64,000 nt of DNA. Origin: Skeletonema tropicum. Its lineage: Eukaryota > Bacillariophyta > Thalassiosirophyceae > Thalassiosirales > Thalassiosiraceae. Below the pieces are notes generated by a model that had not been told where the DNA came from, did no database searches, and saw nothing but the letters and a program-made list of their open reading frames with translations. The stretch lies in NCBI GenBank assembly GCA_037178625.1, contig CM074131.1, positions 1,860,001-1,924,000 of the forward strand, read 5' to 3'. The translations under genes and the position numbers were made by a program. Shown here one piece after another: positions 28,370-39,500 of this stretch; position 1 is the stretch's first letter; every line of letters starts with the position of its first letter.

Positions 28370-30073
28370 ATGCCCATCACCCCAAGATACAGCCTCACAC
28401 AAACATCAACTCATCTAGAAATAGAGGTGTCCATCCCTCATGTGCGAGTTTCCACGTCTACAATTGAACTCCGTGTCATAGACGGGACCGAAGTCAACCT
28501 CTACGCACCACCGACGTATCTCTTGCGCCTGACATTTCCAGGCAGGGTCATCGACGAAGATGCTGTGGAAGACAGTCTATCTTGCTCTGCAATCGGCATT
28601 ACTCCTATCCAAGAGGAAGGCACGCAATCAAATGATAACCAGAGACTGTTGACGAAGGAAGATCTGCCAAAGCTACAATACAATCCCGAAAAAAATCACG
28701 GAACACTTATAATTATCTTACGAAAAGAGGAAGAAGGAATCTGGCAAGATCTCGACTTACTTGGACGGTTACAACAGCCGACGCAGAAAAGCCAAGAAAA
28801 GACAGCACCAAAGAAGTTGCTTGTGCAAGAGATTAATGAAAATGGCGAAGAATTGAGGAGTAGTGAGATACACGAAGCACAACCTGAAGTGATGGAAGAA
28901 TGTTTGTCAATCCAAAAAACAATATCCTACGGTTTGTTCAAAAAGTATTCAAATGTTTTCCGTGACTATGCTCGTGCGGGTCTAGCTCATGAGATGTTGG
29001 AATGTCCTAATCCAGACGAAGCAATTGGAAATGGTGAAGAAAGTATTGAACTGGAAGAACAATATCGACGTGAATTGCGGAGGCAGACGGAGAATGAGAA
29101 ATTTGATGCTAGTAGATATTTGAATGATTTGGACATTGCAAATGAGGGTGATATGATATTTGACTCAGCAATAATGATGAAGCCCCACTGGATGGAAATC
29201 AGTGAGAACGATTCGACTGGTATCTCCTTCTTTACCTCTGACGAATCTCACCTTCTAGCCGAGCTGCCGAGACAGACAAATATCCCAACTAATCTATCGG
29301 CTGAACAAAAGAAGTCCGCTTTCTTTTGTCTTGTGGATCTTCTATTTGCGTACGTATACGATCATCGCACTACTGATGGGGACCCAACGGTGGAGTCATC
29401 TTGGACAGTGATGATTTTGTCTCCAACTCTGTCGTGGCTAGAATGCTACAATCCTCCGTATGATACTATTGCAGATGTGATCTGCTGGAGCATTCGTCGC
29501 TCGTTAATCTACCCTTATCTACGAAGTTATGATCTAGCCAAGCAAATAGCTGAAGACGTGCATGAAATCATGAAGAGAGGAAGACGAACTGTGATTCGAT
29601 GTCTGCTACAAATTCACAAGATAATGGAAAGCAGTGAATCTCATTATTTGTTTAACAAGCTTTACATCGGCCCTTTAATTGGCTGGATCCAACAATGTGA
29701 AGAGGAAGAAGTGCAGCAAATTGGAGATAAATTGGGAGGATTGCTTCGAGCGAAGGGAAGCAACTCATCAGATGCCCTTGGAAAGCAGCACCTGGATTTG
29801 GATTTAGAAGATATCGAAAAGCGCTTCTTTGAAAGCGATGACGAGGAAGACACATCTTCTTCCGAGGATGACAACAGCAGCTCTATTGTTGACTATGAGA
29901 GTGACGATGAATCAGGCGGTGATACAGAGATTACAACTGACGAAGAGGGTCAAACCAACAGCATAGCGAAAGAAGGGATGAATAGCTCAGCTTTACTTGA
30001 TGAAAATATCGGTCAAGAAGAAAGCAAGCTGATTCAAGTGATGCAAAATCTTACAGTTGATAAAGACTCATAG
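28370..30073 (+). CDS. SHQ1: SHQ1-like H/ACA snoRNP assembly factor
   Basis: A 567-residue protein. The N-terminal CS domain (residues 1-100) opens MPITPRYSLTQTSTHLEIEV and contains VIDGTEVNLYAPPTYLLRLT. The helical SHQ1 domain (about 180-460) includes YGLFKKYSNVFRDYARAGLA, FFCLVDLLFAYVYDHRTTDG, SLIYPYLRSYDLAKQIAEDV and GRRTVIRCLLQIHKIMESSE. The C-terminal 100 residues are acidic and disordered (ESDDEEDTSSSEDD). SHQ1 chaperones dyskerin/Cbf5 before it enters H/ACA RNPs, which pseudouridylate rRNA. Order and length agree with the family. Confidence 0.92.
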   Translation: MPITPRYSLTQTSTHLEIEVSIPHVRVSTSTIELRVIDGTEVNLYAPPTYLLRLTFPGRVIDEDAVEDSLSCSAIGITPIQEEGTQSNDNQRLLTKEDLPKLQYNPEKNHGTLIIILRKEEEGIWQDLDLLGRLQQPTQKSQEKTAPKKLLVQEINENGEELRSSEIHEAQPEVMEECLSIQKTISYGLFKKYSNVFRDYARAGLAHEMLECPNPDEAIGNGEESIELEEQYRRELRRQTENEKFDASRYLNDLDIANEGDMIFDSAIMMKPHWMEISENDSTGISFFTSDESHLLAELPRQTNIPTNLSAEQKKSAFFCLVDLLFAYVYDHRTTDGDPTVESSWTVMILSPTLSWLECYNPPYDTIADVICWSIRRSLIYPYLRSYDLAKQIAEDVHEIMKRGRRTVIRCLLQIHKIMESSESHYLFNKLYIGPLIGWIQQCEEEEVQQIGDKLGGLLRAKGSNSSDALGKQHLDLDLEDIEKRFFESDDEEDTSSSEDDNSSSIVDYESDDESGGDTEITTDEEGQTNSIAKEGMNSSALLDENIGQEESKLIQVMQNLTVDKDS

Positions 30074-31875
30074 CGCTTCTGATTCTTCTTCTTGCCAACC
30101 CATTCTACGCAAGGCACAAGTGTCATCTAAAAGGCTATCAAGTCGGAAAGAAGAAAATATTGATGTCTGGTGGCGAAGATGAAATGAATATCTTCAACTC
30201 GCTTGAATTATTCGATGGTGAAGGAGGTGAAGGTGAAGGAAAGAGACACAATAAGAGTAGACGTGAAAGTAAGAAGCATCGATAAGGATGGACTAAGACT
30301 AACTACATCTCACTCCACACAGACTTTCTACCAGGCTGATTGTACCAAAAAGTTGACCGTATTAGGCGCATTATCTCTTGCACCTCTCACTCGTGCAAAG
30401 ACGGAAATGCAAACACCCGACCATTCGTTGGAGAGGCATCAAATAATGTGCCATCCATACGATAGCGAGGGAGCATCAGTGCGCTACTTGGGTACTTGAC
30501 TGCTCACGCTTGAAGGGCTCTCGTCTTGTTCCCGCCTTAGCGATGTCGCCACAACGTCCTGGAGCCGACACAGTCTCTGCTGGTCGAGTAGCCGGTGGAT
30601 GTATGGACAGTAGCTGTGTAGTTTGCGAAACGCCTGTGCGATGATGTCAAGTTGGGCAGAAAGATGTCTTGTTAGAAAGATGACTCGAAACGAAAAATAA
30701 AGACTTGTCAACAAGAATCTATCGCAATTGACATCAAATTCTTTGGTGGGAATATATGGGCGGGGGACGTCACACAAGATACTGACAGGATCCGAATAAC
30801 CAAGGTACTTCCGCAGGCTACAGACCCGAGGTCCTCCTCACCCTCCTAAAGAGATCACTGGATCGCCAGCGCACCCGCAGCTCTCAGCTTTTCTCCCGAT
30901 CAATCTCCACCTGTACGGAAACTGTGTGCTCTGGAACCCCAAACCAGAGTGCGGTCCGAAGACGTTTAACATGCCCGGGCCAATTTGTTAATCGCCGGCT
31001 TTCCTCGGCGATGGGCCAATTTATATAGCACCGGCTTCCACGGTGCTGGGCCAATTTATATAGCACCGGCTTCCACGGTGCTGAAGTTGTTGCTCGATCT
31101 CATCTACTGTTGTTTTCGCCCGATCAGAATCATGTAACATGTAACTCACCTTTAATGATAAATAGACTGAAGTCGTCAGCGATGGAATCTGCCTCGCGAA
31201 GGCGGAAGTCAAGCGATTGGCCCGGCGTCGGTGCGTCTGGATGAATACTTTGGAAGGAGGTAGGATCGCAGCCGGCCGACGGAGGTGAATAGGACGACGT
31301 AGTGATTTGATAGTAGATGATGTTGACAGTTCGCAGGATGAAAAATTATGAGCTGGTGAAAGCAGCGTCAAGTAATCTCAACAGCTTTTTTTTCTCTGCC
31401 ACATGAGAAAGCCATCCATGATTGAATGAGTGGCTGTGAGAGCTCGAGATTTTGCCAGTACGCGCCATGATTGATAAGCATTTTCGCGCAGCAGCTCGCT
31501 GAGAAAAGTTGTTGGGTGATGCATCGCGCCTTGGATTCTATTGATTCCGACGCACGTGAACAAAATACTCATTTTCTTTTTTACAGGGGCTTTAGAATCT
31601 TCCTTCACAACTCTCGACTCTCGACTCTCGCTCGTCTACTAGAGTGAGGATAATGTGGTAGGTGGCTACATAGTGGCTACATCTCTTCCATAGCTGCCGC
31701 ACCACACCACTGATGACAGCCTTCTTGTACTTTAAATCAGGCTACCTCTGATAATTAGAGTCGCCATACCATCCCGCCCAACGGAATCTTGACCTCGCGG
31801 CCATAGCTTGTTTGGCCAGTGCAGACACACAGGTGCCAGCTCATTTAGCGAGATTTGACATCAATACAATCAAAT
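30074..31875. other. 1.8-kb gene-poor stretch between SHQ1 and DNAJC11-like
   Basis: No gene here can be supported. A 40-codon frame at 30163-30285 (MSGGEDEMNIFNSLELFDGE ... ending ESKKHR) is mildly protein-like, but has no support beyond its composition. The centre holds hairpin-forming tandem repeats (see 30977-31082) and another hairpin at 30929-30949. CTCTCGACTCTCGACTCTCG repeats lie at about 31604-31630. The right end should contain the promoter of the DNAJC11-like gene. Part may be decayed mobile DNA. Confidence 0.5.
30929..31082. repeat. Hairpin-forming tandem repeats
   Basis: Three tandem units at 30977-31012 (36 bp), 31013-31047 and 31048-31082 (35 bp, identical). Each opens with GGGCCAATTT and carries a perfect 7-bp stem: AGCACCG/CGGTGCT with loop GCTTCCA in units 2 and 3, and ATCGCCG/CGGCGAT with loop GCTTTCCT in unit 1. 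The stem bases differ between units but stay paired, while the loop is nearly constant. A separate CTCTGG/CCAGAG hairpin lies just upstream at 30929-30949. The structure is read directly; function is unknown. Confidence 0.85.
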
Positions 31876-33951
31876 ATGATGGTGGCAAAATCCAGCAGGT
31901 GCCCATACGCCGTACTAAACCTTCCCATCGGTAGTGACGACGATGACATCAAAGACGCCTACAAACGGCTTTCTCGTCTGCTTCACCCTGACAAAAGACG
32001 ACCAGGGAAAGAACGCGATGCAGCACAGGAGGCGTTCATAGAATTGACAAATGCGTACGAAATCATCGGGAACAATACACTCCGACAGGCATATGATCAC
32101 TTTGGTCACTCTGGGGTCTCGATTGTTCGTCACAATCTTCACCAAGCAGATTCTCTTTTCAATCATCTATCCAAACTTCACGAGGATGGAAAGCCGTTAG
32201 AAGCATTAAGGATGCTCCACAGTGTTTTGGAGGATACAGAGCTGAAGAAGCACCAGGAAAAGTTGGAATTCAACGCTGCTATCAATGTTGACTTGCATTT
32301 ATGTGACCTAAATGAGGCATCGGGAATAAGTAGACTAGAGGTCAAGTCTACAAACGTTTCCGTGTCAGCAGCAGTGCCAATGCCTCGCCAGACAAATGCA
32401 TCATCCCCATTTGCCGAAGAGGATGCAGCGCAAGAGCGGAAACAAAAAATGAAGCTATCTATTGGAGGACAATCAGACCTTGAGAATGGGCTTGCATCTT
32501 CGAAGAGTGTATTTGGAGCTACATACCAGCCTAGACCGGAAACAGACGTTGTTTCTCAACTCGTCATTGATCGAAAGCATATGGAAACAACATTGTCGAG
32601 CACCCACCTTCTTTCTTCTGGAACTAGGATGTCTGCAAAAATGACTAGATCCTACAATTGGGAAGAGTCAAAGGCTGGCAAACTATCGTTTGGGTTCACC
32701 TCCAACCGGGTGCTGACAATCTTTCAAGGTAGGACAGTGCATGCGATGTTTGCTTTCGGGGTTGGAAGCAATTTGAAGATGAAGTATGGGATTCTTTCAC
32801 TAGTCACGTGGGGCTTTAATACGTTGGATTCTTTAGACGAAGATGAAGAGGAGCAAGGTCCTCAAGATGATGATGGCAGTGATGAAGAAAGGCAAAACGA
32901 CGAAGGCAGTGATGACACAAATACCGAGAAACCACAAAACAATCAAAACTTCAGCAAAGGAAAGCTTCCACCAGCAAAGTTAGGAGCAAAGTTAGTCGTA
33001 GGCTCGCAGTTTCCATTTGAAATGAGCATTTCACAAGACGAGTTATTTCATTCCGCGGGTAGATCTGGCGACGTGACACTTAGTTGGGGACCTTTGTTGG
33101 GGTTCCGAATAAAAGGCATGCTGAATCGCGAGATTTCGGCAAATTATATTAGATGCGACCAACTCGAGAGTCAATCCTCAGGCAGTTTAAGTATTGGTCT
33201 TGACCACACACCAATGAGTGGATTGAAATGGCTACTTTGTTATGAACGACCGGAAGGCATATCGATGCAAGTTCCAATATTTGTCTCTCGAGTCTTGTCA
33301 CCCAATTACATGAATGATTTGATTTGGTACGGTGCTCTGTCGTTTTTGTTGGACGAACTAGTGGGAGACTTATCCCGTACTCAAGCATCATTAGAGCCTA
33401 GTACTCCCATCAAGCAAGAAATCATTTTGGATAATAAAGTATCAGCGATCCAGGGTGAGCAGCGGTGGCTACATTCTTCAAAAGCGATGGTTAACGCAGA
33501 GAAGCATGTCAGAATCATGAGGCCTATCGCTGCATCGAAGCGAAAACGAGAAACAGAATGTGATGGCCTTGTGATAATCAAAGCAATGTATTACAGTCAA
33601 TCAACAGATCCTATTGATCCCGTCAATGTTACAGATCAATTGCAGTTCTACGTGCAAAATTCGTCTTTGGTGTTGCCTGCTTCATCGAAGAGTTTGCTGC
33701 TCGGATTCTCGCACGTGGATTATCGAACAATAGGCCAACCTGAGCCTAATCGTAGCTATGCAAACAAAGGAAAGGCTATATTTTCATGGCTATTGAATCA
33801 TGGTAGCAAGGTTGAACCAACTGCCAGCATACTATCTGTCAGATACAAGTTCAAGGGCAAAGTCTTCGAGACATCTGTTGGGGATAATGACATCTTACAA
33901 ATCCCAAACGAGAATGACCTCAATCCAGGCCAAAGCAATCTCGTATCGTGA
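31876..33951 (+). CDS. DNAJC11: DNAJC11-like J-domain protein
   Basis: A 691-residue protein. The first ATG of the open frame is at 31876 (MMVAKSSRCPYAVLNLPIGS). The J domain (residues about 10-75) has the Hsp70-activating HPD in LSRLLHPDKRR. A long middle region has beta-rich stretches (FGFTSNRVLTIFQGRTVHAM, SAGRSGDVTLSWGPLLGFRI) interrupted by an acidic insert (DEDEEEQGPQDDDGSDEE). The C-terminus (DGLVIIKAMYY ... ILSVRYKFKGKVFETSVGDN DILQIP) matches the DUF3395 end of DNAJC11, which associates with the mitochondrial MICOS/SAM complexes. This gives J domain, beta-barrel-like middle and DUF3395 in the usual order. It is convergent with APC2, only 41 bp between stops. Confidence 0.82.
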   Translation: MMVAKSSRCPYAVLNLPIGSDDDDIKDAYKRLSRLLHPDKRRPGKERDAAQEAFIELTNAYEIIGNNTLRQAYDHFGHSGVSIVRHNLHQADSLFNHLSKLHEDGKPLEALRMLHSVLEDTELKKHQEKLEFNAAINVDLHLCDLNEASGISRLEVKSTNVSVSAAVPMPRQTNASSPFAEEDAAQERKQKMKLSIGGQSDLENGLASSKSVFGATYQPRPETDVVSQLVIDRKHMETTLSSTHLLSSGTRMSAKMTRSYNWEESKAGKLSFGFTSNRVLTIFQGRTVHAMFAFGVGSNLKMKYGILSLVTWGFNTLDSLDEDEEEQGPQDDDGSDEERQNDEGSDDTNTEKPQNNQNFSKGKLPPAKLGAKLVVGSQFPFEMSISQDELFHSAGRSGDVTLSWGPLLGFRIKGMLNREISANYIRCDQLESQSSGSLSIGLDHTPMSGLKWLLCYERPEGISMQVPIFVSRVLSPNYMNDLIWYGALSFLLDELVGDLSRTQASLEPSTPIKQEIILDNKVSAIQGEQRWLHSSKAMVNAEKHVRIMRPIAASKRKRETECDGLVIIKAMYYSQSTDPIDPVNVTDQLQFYVQNSSLVLPASSKSLLLGFSHVDYRTIGQPEPNRSYANKGKAIFSWLLNHGSKVEPTASILSVRYKFKGKVFETSVGDNDILQIPNENDLNPGQSNLVS

Positions 33952-33992
33952 CACAAAACAGATGCCAGAAAGGAGAATAAACACTTTTATAA

Positions 33993-36302
33993 TTATTTTG
34001 CACCCTTCTTCAATAATTTATACATTCCATCGGGACTGACTTCCACTTTTTCTTCCTTGCAAAGCTGCTGCAGAAATACTGCCAATTGGTTCGGCGTTTT
34101 GTTGTAATTGTGCTCCGATCCCGACACAAATGTCTTGAGCATCGTGTGTATTCGTTGTAGTGGAAGCTGCCCAAGATTTGAGAGCATTCCCACGATGTAG
34201 GACTCATACACCTTCATTTCCTCTTCTTCATGTGCCCCAAGGGACACAGCCAGTTCTTGCTCATCGTCGTCGTTGTGGTCAACAAAGCTGTGTTCATTCG
34301 AGTTGACATCACTGGCAGAGACAAGGCTGTAAATCAAATCATCGCCAGCACGATTCGCCTGGACTACACGCTGGTTGACCCAAAATCCCATTCGTTTTCG
34401 TACCACTTCTTCCGACATGGCTACCTCAGCGGACAATTCCTCTAGCGCCCACTGAGATTTGTCTTCGAAATTAGCGAGAAGGGTGGCGTGCGCAGGAGTG
34501 CAGGTGACATCCTTCACGTATGATGTGATATTACCGTCGGCATCTGTTTCATACGCTTCCACCTCCATTTCCACTGTGCCCAATTGCTGCATCCAAACCA
34601 ATCGACGCGGGTTCTTGAGCTTTTCGTACTCTTTACAGAATTTATCCAGTTTCGATTGAATCTTTTTATGATGCTTCATAGAATCGCGTTGTAAATGCGG
34701 CCAAAAGATGTGGCTCACAATCGCGGCATCTACTACAGGAGGATCATCTCTGGAAGAGTTCAGTTCCAATGTGGACCGAATGTTGGTATGGATACGTTTC
34801 GAGTCATCGATATCTTTGACCATTACCTCACAGCTTCGAAGGCTGGATTCGCCAAATCTCAACTTTAGCAGCTCCAACTTGTGAACTTCTGCATCTGTGT
34901 TGTACTCCAAATTTGATAGCAACTTATCTGCCAACATGATACGATACTCATTTACAAATAGCTCCTTGCTTCCATAGATTCCCACAAGCATGGACAAGAT
35001 GTCACCGGCCCTGCGCGAACTAGATGTCACTTTACCAACCTGACCAGTGATCACACCTCGTCTCTGCAAGATTGACGGAGGTGGCTGCCAGTCAAATGTC
35101 GGCGGCTCATCTTCATCCTCTTCATCAAGCTGCGCCTCTTCGAGTGGTTTGGCATCCTGCCGCTTCAATTCCTCGTAAAGATCTCCACCACCTTCTTCGT
35201 CGGTCAAGCTTGTGATAATGCATCGGACGCAATCATCTCGTCCTCTCAAATATTCACGTACTGGTTGTGTGACTACCTGCAGTAATTCGCCCGATGGGTC
35301 CATCTCCCTCAAAACCTTGATTGTATTGATGTATACATCAATAATTTGTGATGTCTGTGCACCTGGATGAATCAAGCGTTGCACCAACGCCTGACGCCAT
35401 TCAAACGCCAATTTTTCATAAAATATTCTCCCTGTCCGATCAAGCGCCAATTGGAGTTCTCTCACGGCTGGGAGAGACTCGGGATAATCTGTAACAAGGT
35501 CAAACAGCTCATTCATCCTCACATGAACAAAACATTCTGAAGCCGCATATTCAAGTTGCGCTGCCCATTGATCACGCTCATAAGCTTCTGCTCCCACTAC
35601 GCTATACACCCAAGGAACGAGAACTTGAGATTTCCACTCCAACGTTTGATCCAACATCCCCTCAGTCTCAAAGTCCCCGGCAATTAGAGATTTGACGGCT
35701 TCCATCATGACAGAGTGAAGTGCTTCACGAAATGGTGTTTGCAATTGATTCGAAAGCCATCCCAGAATAGACAATGATTGATATAATTGATCCTCTTCAC
35801 TCAATAACAGTTCATCTGCCTCACAATCAGAATCATCATCCTCTTCGTCATCAACATCCATGGATTCATCTTGAACACGCTCCCTCTTCCATTTGTTTTG
35901 ACGTGCCTTGAGCAAAGCCTCAAATAGACCACGGAACTCATCTAGGAATGTAGATGGAGCCTGGTTGAACACTGCCGCCCCCAGTGCGACACGTCGAGAC
36001 TCATCAATGTTATTTGAGACAATCACGGGGAATGATTCGTACGTAGCAGCATCAATATTATTTGAATTTCCACCAGAACTACTACGCTCCTGTAAATAAT
36101 TGGATAATTTGACCAACCGACGAATCAAACTTCTCCACTCGTCACCGGAGCTGTCATTGTATCTACTTGATGCATTATCACTGCGAAAAAATTCACGTGC
36201 AAGTGCTGTTGTCGCTCGAGACTTTGCCGCGGCTTTCCGTTGCATTGCCTGAGACAGGCGACGCTCGTAGATTTGCTTGTAGGATGATGATGTCGTCGCC
36301 AT
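33993..36302 (-). CDS. APC2: Anaphase-promoting complex subunit 2 (cullin-like)
   Basis: A 769-residue single-exon protein (human APC2 is 822). The N-terminal helical repeats are followed by the cullin homology domain: KELFVNEYRIMLADKLLSNL, RFGESSLRSCEVMVKDIDDS, SHIFWPHLQRDSM and RRLVWMQQLGTVEMEVEAYE. The C-terminal winged helix reads EEEMKVYESYIVGMLSNLGQ, LPLQRIHTMLKTFVSGSEHN, ending VEVSPDGMYKLLKKGAK. These are APC2 hallmarks. In the APC/C ubiquitin ligase APC2 is the scaffold that holds the RING subunit APC11 and controls mitotic exit. It is divergent from the CASD1-like gene. Confidence 0.92.
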   Translation of the reverse strand: MATTSSSYKQIYERRLSQAMQRKAAAKSRATTALAREFFRSDNASSRYNDSSGDEWRSLIRRLVKLSNYLQERSSSGGNSNNIDAATYESFPVIVSNNIDESRRVALGAAVFNQAPSTFLDEFRGLFEALLKARQNKWKRERVQDESMDVDDEEDDDSDCEADELLLSEEDQLYQSLSILGWLSNQLQTPFREALHSVMMEAVKSLIAGDFETEGMLDQTLEWKSQVLVPWVYSVVGAEAYERDQWAAQLEYAASECFVHVRMNELFDLVTDYPESLPAVRELQLALDRTGRIFYEKLAFEWRQALVQRLIHPGAQTSQIIDVYINTIKVLREMDPSGELLQVVTQPVREYLRGRDDCVRCIITSLTDEEGGGDLYEELKRQDAKPLEEAQLDEEDEDEPPTFDWQPPPSILQRRGVITGQVGKVTSSSRRAGDILSMLVGIYGSKELFVNEYRIMLADKLLSNLEYNTDAEVHKLELLKLRFGESSLRSCEVMVKDIDDSKRIHTNIRSTLELNSSRDDPPVVDAAIVSHIFWPHLQRDSMKHHKKIQSKLDKFCKEYEKLKNPRRLVWMQQLGTVEMEVEAYETDADGNITSYVKDVTCTPAHATLLANFEDKSQWALEELSAEVAMSEEVVRKRMGFWVNQRVVQANRAGDDLIYSLVSASDVNSNEHSFVDHNDDDEQELAVSLGAHEEEEMKVYESYIVGMLSNLGQLPLQRIHTMLKTFVSGSEHNYNKTPNQLAVFLQQLCKEEKVEVSPDGMYKLLKKGAK

Positions 36303-36575
36303 GATTTATGTAGTTTGTTTAATGTCCGATAACAATAGTGAGGAACAGCTCTATGGTTGAGAGCAGAGAGAGCTGATAAGTATCTTCGTGACCATTGGCC
36401 CTTTTGCTTTTGCCATTGACTCCAACTCCAACCAACAAGCAATGCAACAACCAACAACAACAACCGAATGAAACCAAAGCCCAAAGCAAAATCCAAAATC
36501 GGAGATGAGGCTGTCGTACCGTGGATAGAGCGCAACTGATCAGACATTCTCATTTTTCATGCTTGCAATGGCTGG

Positions 36576-39500
36576 ATGTCCATTCCGCAAATTCACCGAT
36601 TTTCATTTCATCAAAGAAGTCATCGACCATGGCCGATCTATCAGAGTCATTCTTTTGATAACACCTGCCAAGTAGCATCAATTTGTACAACTCAAGTGAG
36701 CCCAACATCCAACATTAAAGAGTTAGGAGCATCAGCCATGTCCGATAATGAAGATGCTTTCGACGAAGGAGACATGTACTCACCTACACGAGATGCCAAC
36801 ACCTCGACGTTGGCGATGGCCATGCTCTTCGGATCTATCATATTTGCTACAGCATCACTAGCGGCACGGCTGTGGCTTGCGGGGATGTGGAGTTGGGAGA
36901 GTGGAGGCGCACCTATGCATGTGATGTTAGCATCTTCTTCGTCGTCATCAGTGTCTGAGGAGGAAACGGCCGCGCTGGTACCACATAAAGACAAATCAAA
37001 CGACAGTAGTAGCAACAGCAAGGAGTTGAACATGTCGAAGCAGCCACTTGATACATCTTCCCTTCCATCAATATACAATTTGCTTCACCATTCCTCTGTC
37101 TTTGGTCTCATATTGCTCTACAGCTACATATGTGAGCATCATCCGCCCTACCCACACGATGAAAAGACATATGACAGAGATGAATTCCTCTTTTGGACAA
37201 TTCTAGTTGTCGTTATTGCAGGAGGTCATTCTCTAAAAAAGAATGTGGACATTCGAAAAAATGCAACCAAACACAAATTGCGTGCTGCTGGAAAACAAGG
37301 AGTGCAAGACAGCCGCGACAAGGATGAAAATTCGCCCGACAATGCAATACTAAATCGATACCAGACCGAAGAATGGAAAGGTTGGATGCAGTTCATGTTC
37401 CTGCTGTATCACTACATGTATGCAGTGGAAATCTACAACGGCATTCGTGTCATGATCACCTGCTACGTGTGGATGACTGGGTTTGGAAACTTCATGTTCT
37501 TTCACAAGACCAATGATTATTCCTTCCATCGTATACTACAAATGCTTTGGAGGTTGAACTTTCTTGTGTTCTTTCTATGTCTTACTCACGGCAACCGATA
37601 CATTTTGTACTACATCTGCCCGCTTCATACGTATTACTTTCTCATGGTGCTAGCGGTCATGTATATTGGAAAGGAGAAAAATCATACAAGGTGGTGGATG
37701 CGCACCAAATTAGGAGTGCTGGCAATCATCATTTACATTGTTTGGGACTGTGAGAGCTATTTTGGGGTTTTCAATCTGCTGCATCAGTTTTTCTTGAGTG
37801 ACGAACCTGTTGAAGGAGCACGTATGGGTACAATGTGGGAGTGGTACTTTCGTTCTTCGTTAGATCATTGGAGTACCTTGCTGGGAATGGTATTTGCCAT
37901 AAACTATCCAATAACGATCTTATGGTTTAGAAAGATCGAGGAACGCAGCTCGAGACGTCAATGGATGGGGAAATTGGCAGTTGGATTTGGCATGATGTAT
38001 GCGCTTCGCGCGTGGGTGAAAGGCCCATTGATGTACTCGAAAGCTCAGTACAATGAAACAAACCCCTACTTTGGATTCGTTCCCTTGTTGACATACATTT
38101 TTCTTCGCAACTTGACTCCGACAATGAGGTCTTACTCAATGGAGCTACTTCACGAAATTGGAAAGACGACATTGGAGACGTACTTGATGCAACATCATAT
38201 TTGGCTCTCGTCAAATTCAAAGACTGTCCTAACTTTTTTACCCGGCTGGCCGCGAGTCAATCTTGCGCTTGTCACCTGTATCTATGTGTTGCTATCCCGA
38301 AAGATGCACGACCTTACTCTTCTTCTGCGATCAATAATGCTCCCAGATGATGGAGAAGCTTGTATAAGGTCATCGGTTGGGTCACTGGTGACAATAGCTG
38401 GATTTTATTGTACAGCGTTTGTAGTTGAAGAGATGGAAATTGCAAATCTCATGTCGGTTGGGGTCGTGTCAGTAGTATGCGGCACGTTGCTGTATCAATC
38501 AGTGATGGATTCGACGTGGACTAGCTACCGAGAAACCGTCAAGGCGGCGAAGAGAAAACTTGATGCTGATCTTGGCGACAATGATGATCACAACAGTACA
38601 ACTTCCGAATCTGACTTTGTCACGAGCAATGCAGAAGAGAAAGACACAGCAATATCTAAATTTTGCCCTCCTCTTATAGGAGCAATGGTTGTGCTTGTCC
38701 TAGGTTTGATTTGGAATGGATTCGCTGCGACAGGGGCCAGTAGTATTGGTCTTCTCCCTTCCTCATGTGATGCATTTGTAAATAGCGGGAGTTGGATCCC
38801 TATCGATGGATGCAACGAAGCCAGTCGTGGCGTGGCCCATCGTGAAAATCAGGTATCTTCGTTTGGAATGTGCTTGCCGCATGGTAACTCTCACATTTGG
38901 GCGTGGGAGAAGCAGCCATCGTATACTCACTGTCGCTTTGGCTACAGAGACGAGGCGCAGGTCAAGAAAGTGCTCAATAATAGGAAGATCGTGTTCATCG
39001 GAGACTCCGAGACACGAAACCTACACTATGCATCCTTACGTATAATGGGTGTCACCGGTTCAGGTGCGTATGATGCAACTCTTCCTAAACACCAGGATAC
39101 CACTAGTATACTGTGGGGAGGGACAACTCCGGTAGTCTTCAAATGGGCACCTCTTGCGGTAGATCAACTCGCCGTCTTAAAGGAAGTCAACGACAATGCT
39201 AGAGACGGAAGTTCACAACCAGATTTGATTTTCCTCGGAGGTGGAGCTTGGGATCGTCTGCATGTTTACGCAACCGACGAAGACCGTCAGTCTCACGCTG
39301 CAACTCTCAAAGAATTGTCGGCAGAAATGCTCCGGTCACAGCAGCAGAATGCAGCAGTCGTGTGGTTTATCCCAACAACAATCAATTCTCCGGCCTTGAA
39401 CACTGAAGAAAAGCGAGATCACATGAGAGAAGAAGATATGGAAGCGATGCGCGCAGTTTACGCCAAGAATGGAGTTTTGAGTGCGTCAAGCTTCGTATTA

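Noticed and set aside
30203..31608. Various 60-116-codon frames in the gene-poor stretch
   Set aside because: They overlap each other on both strands, span the hairpin repeats and show no family resemblance.
31855..31875. Earlier start for the DNAJC11-like protein
   Set aside because: The open frame begins with TTG at 31855; the first ATG is at 31876 and directly precedes the J domain.
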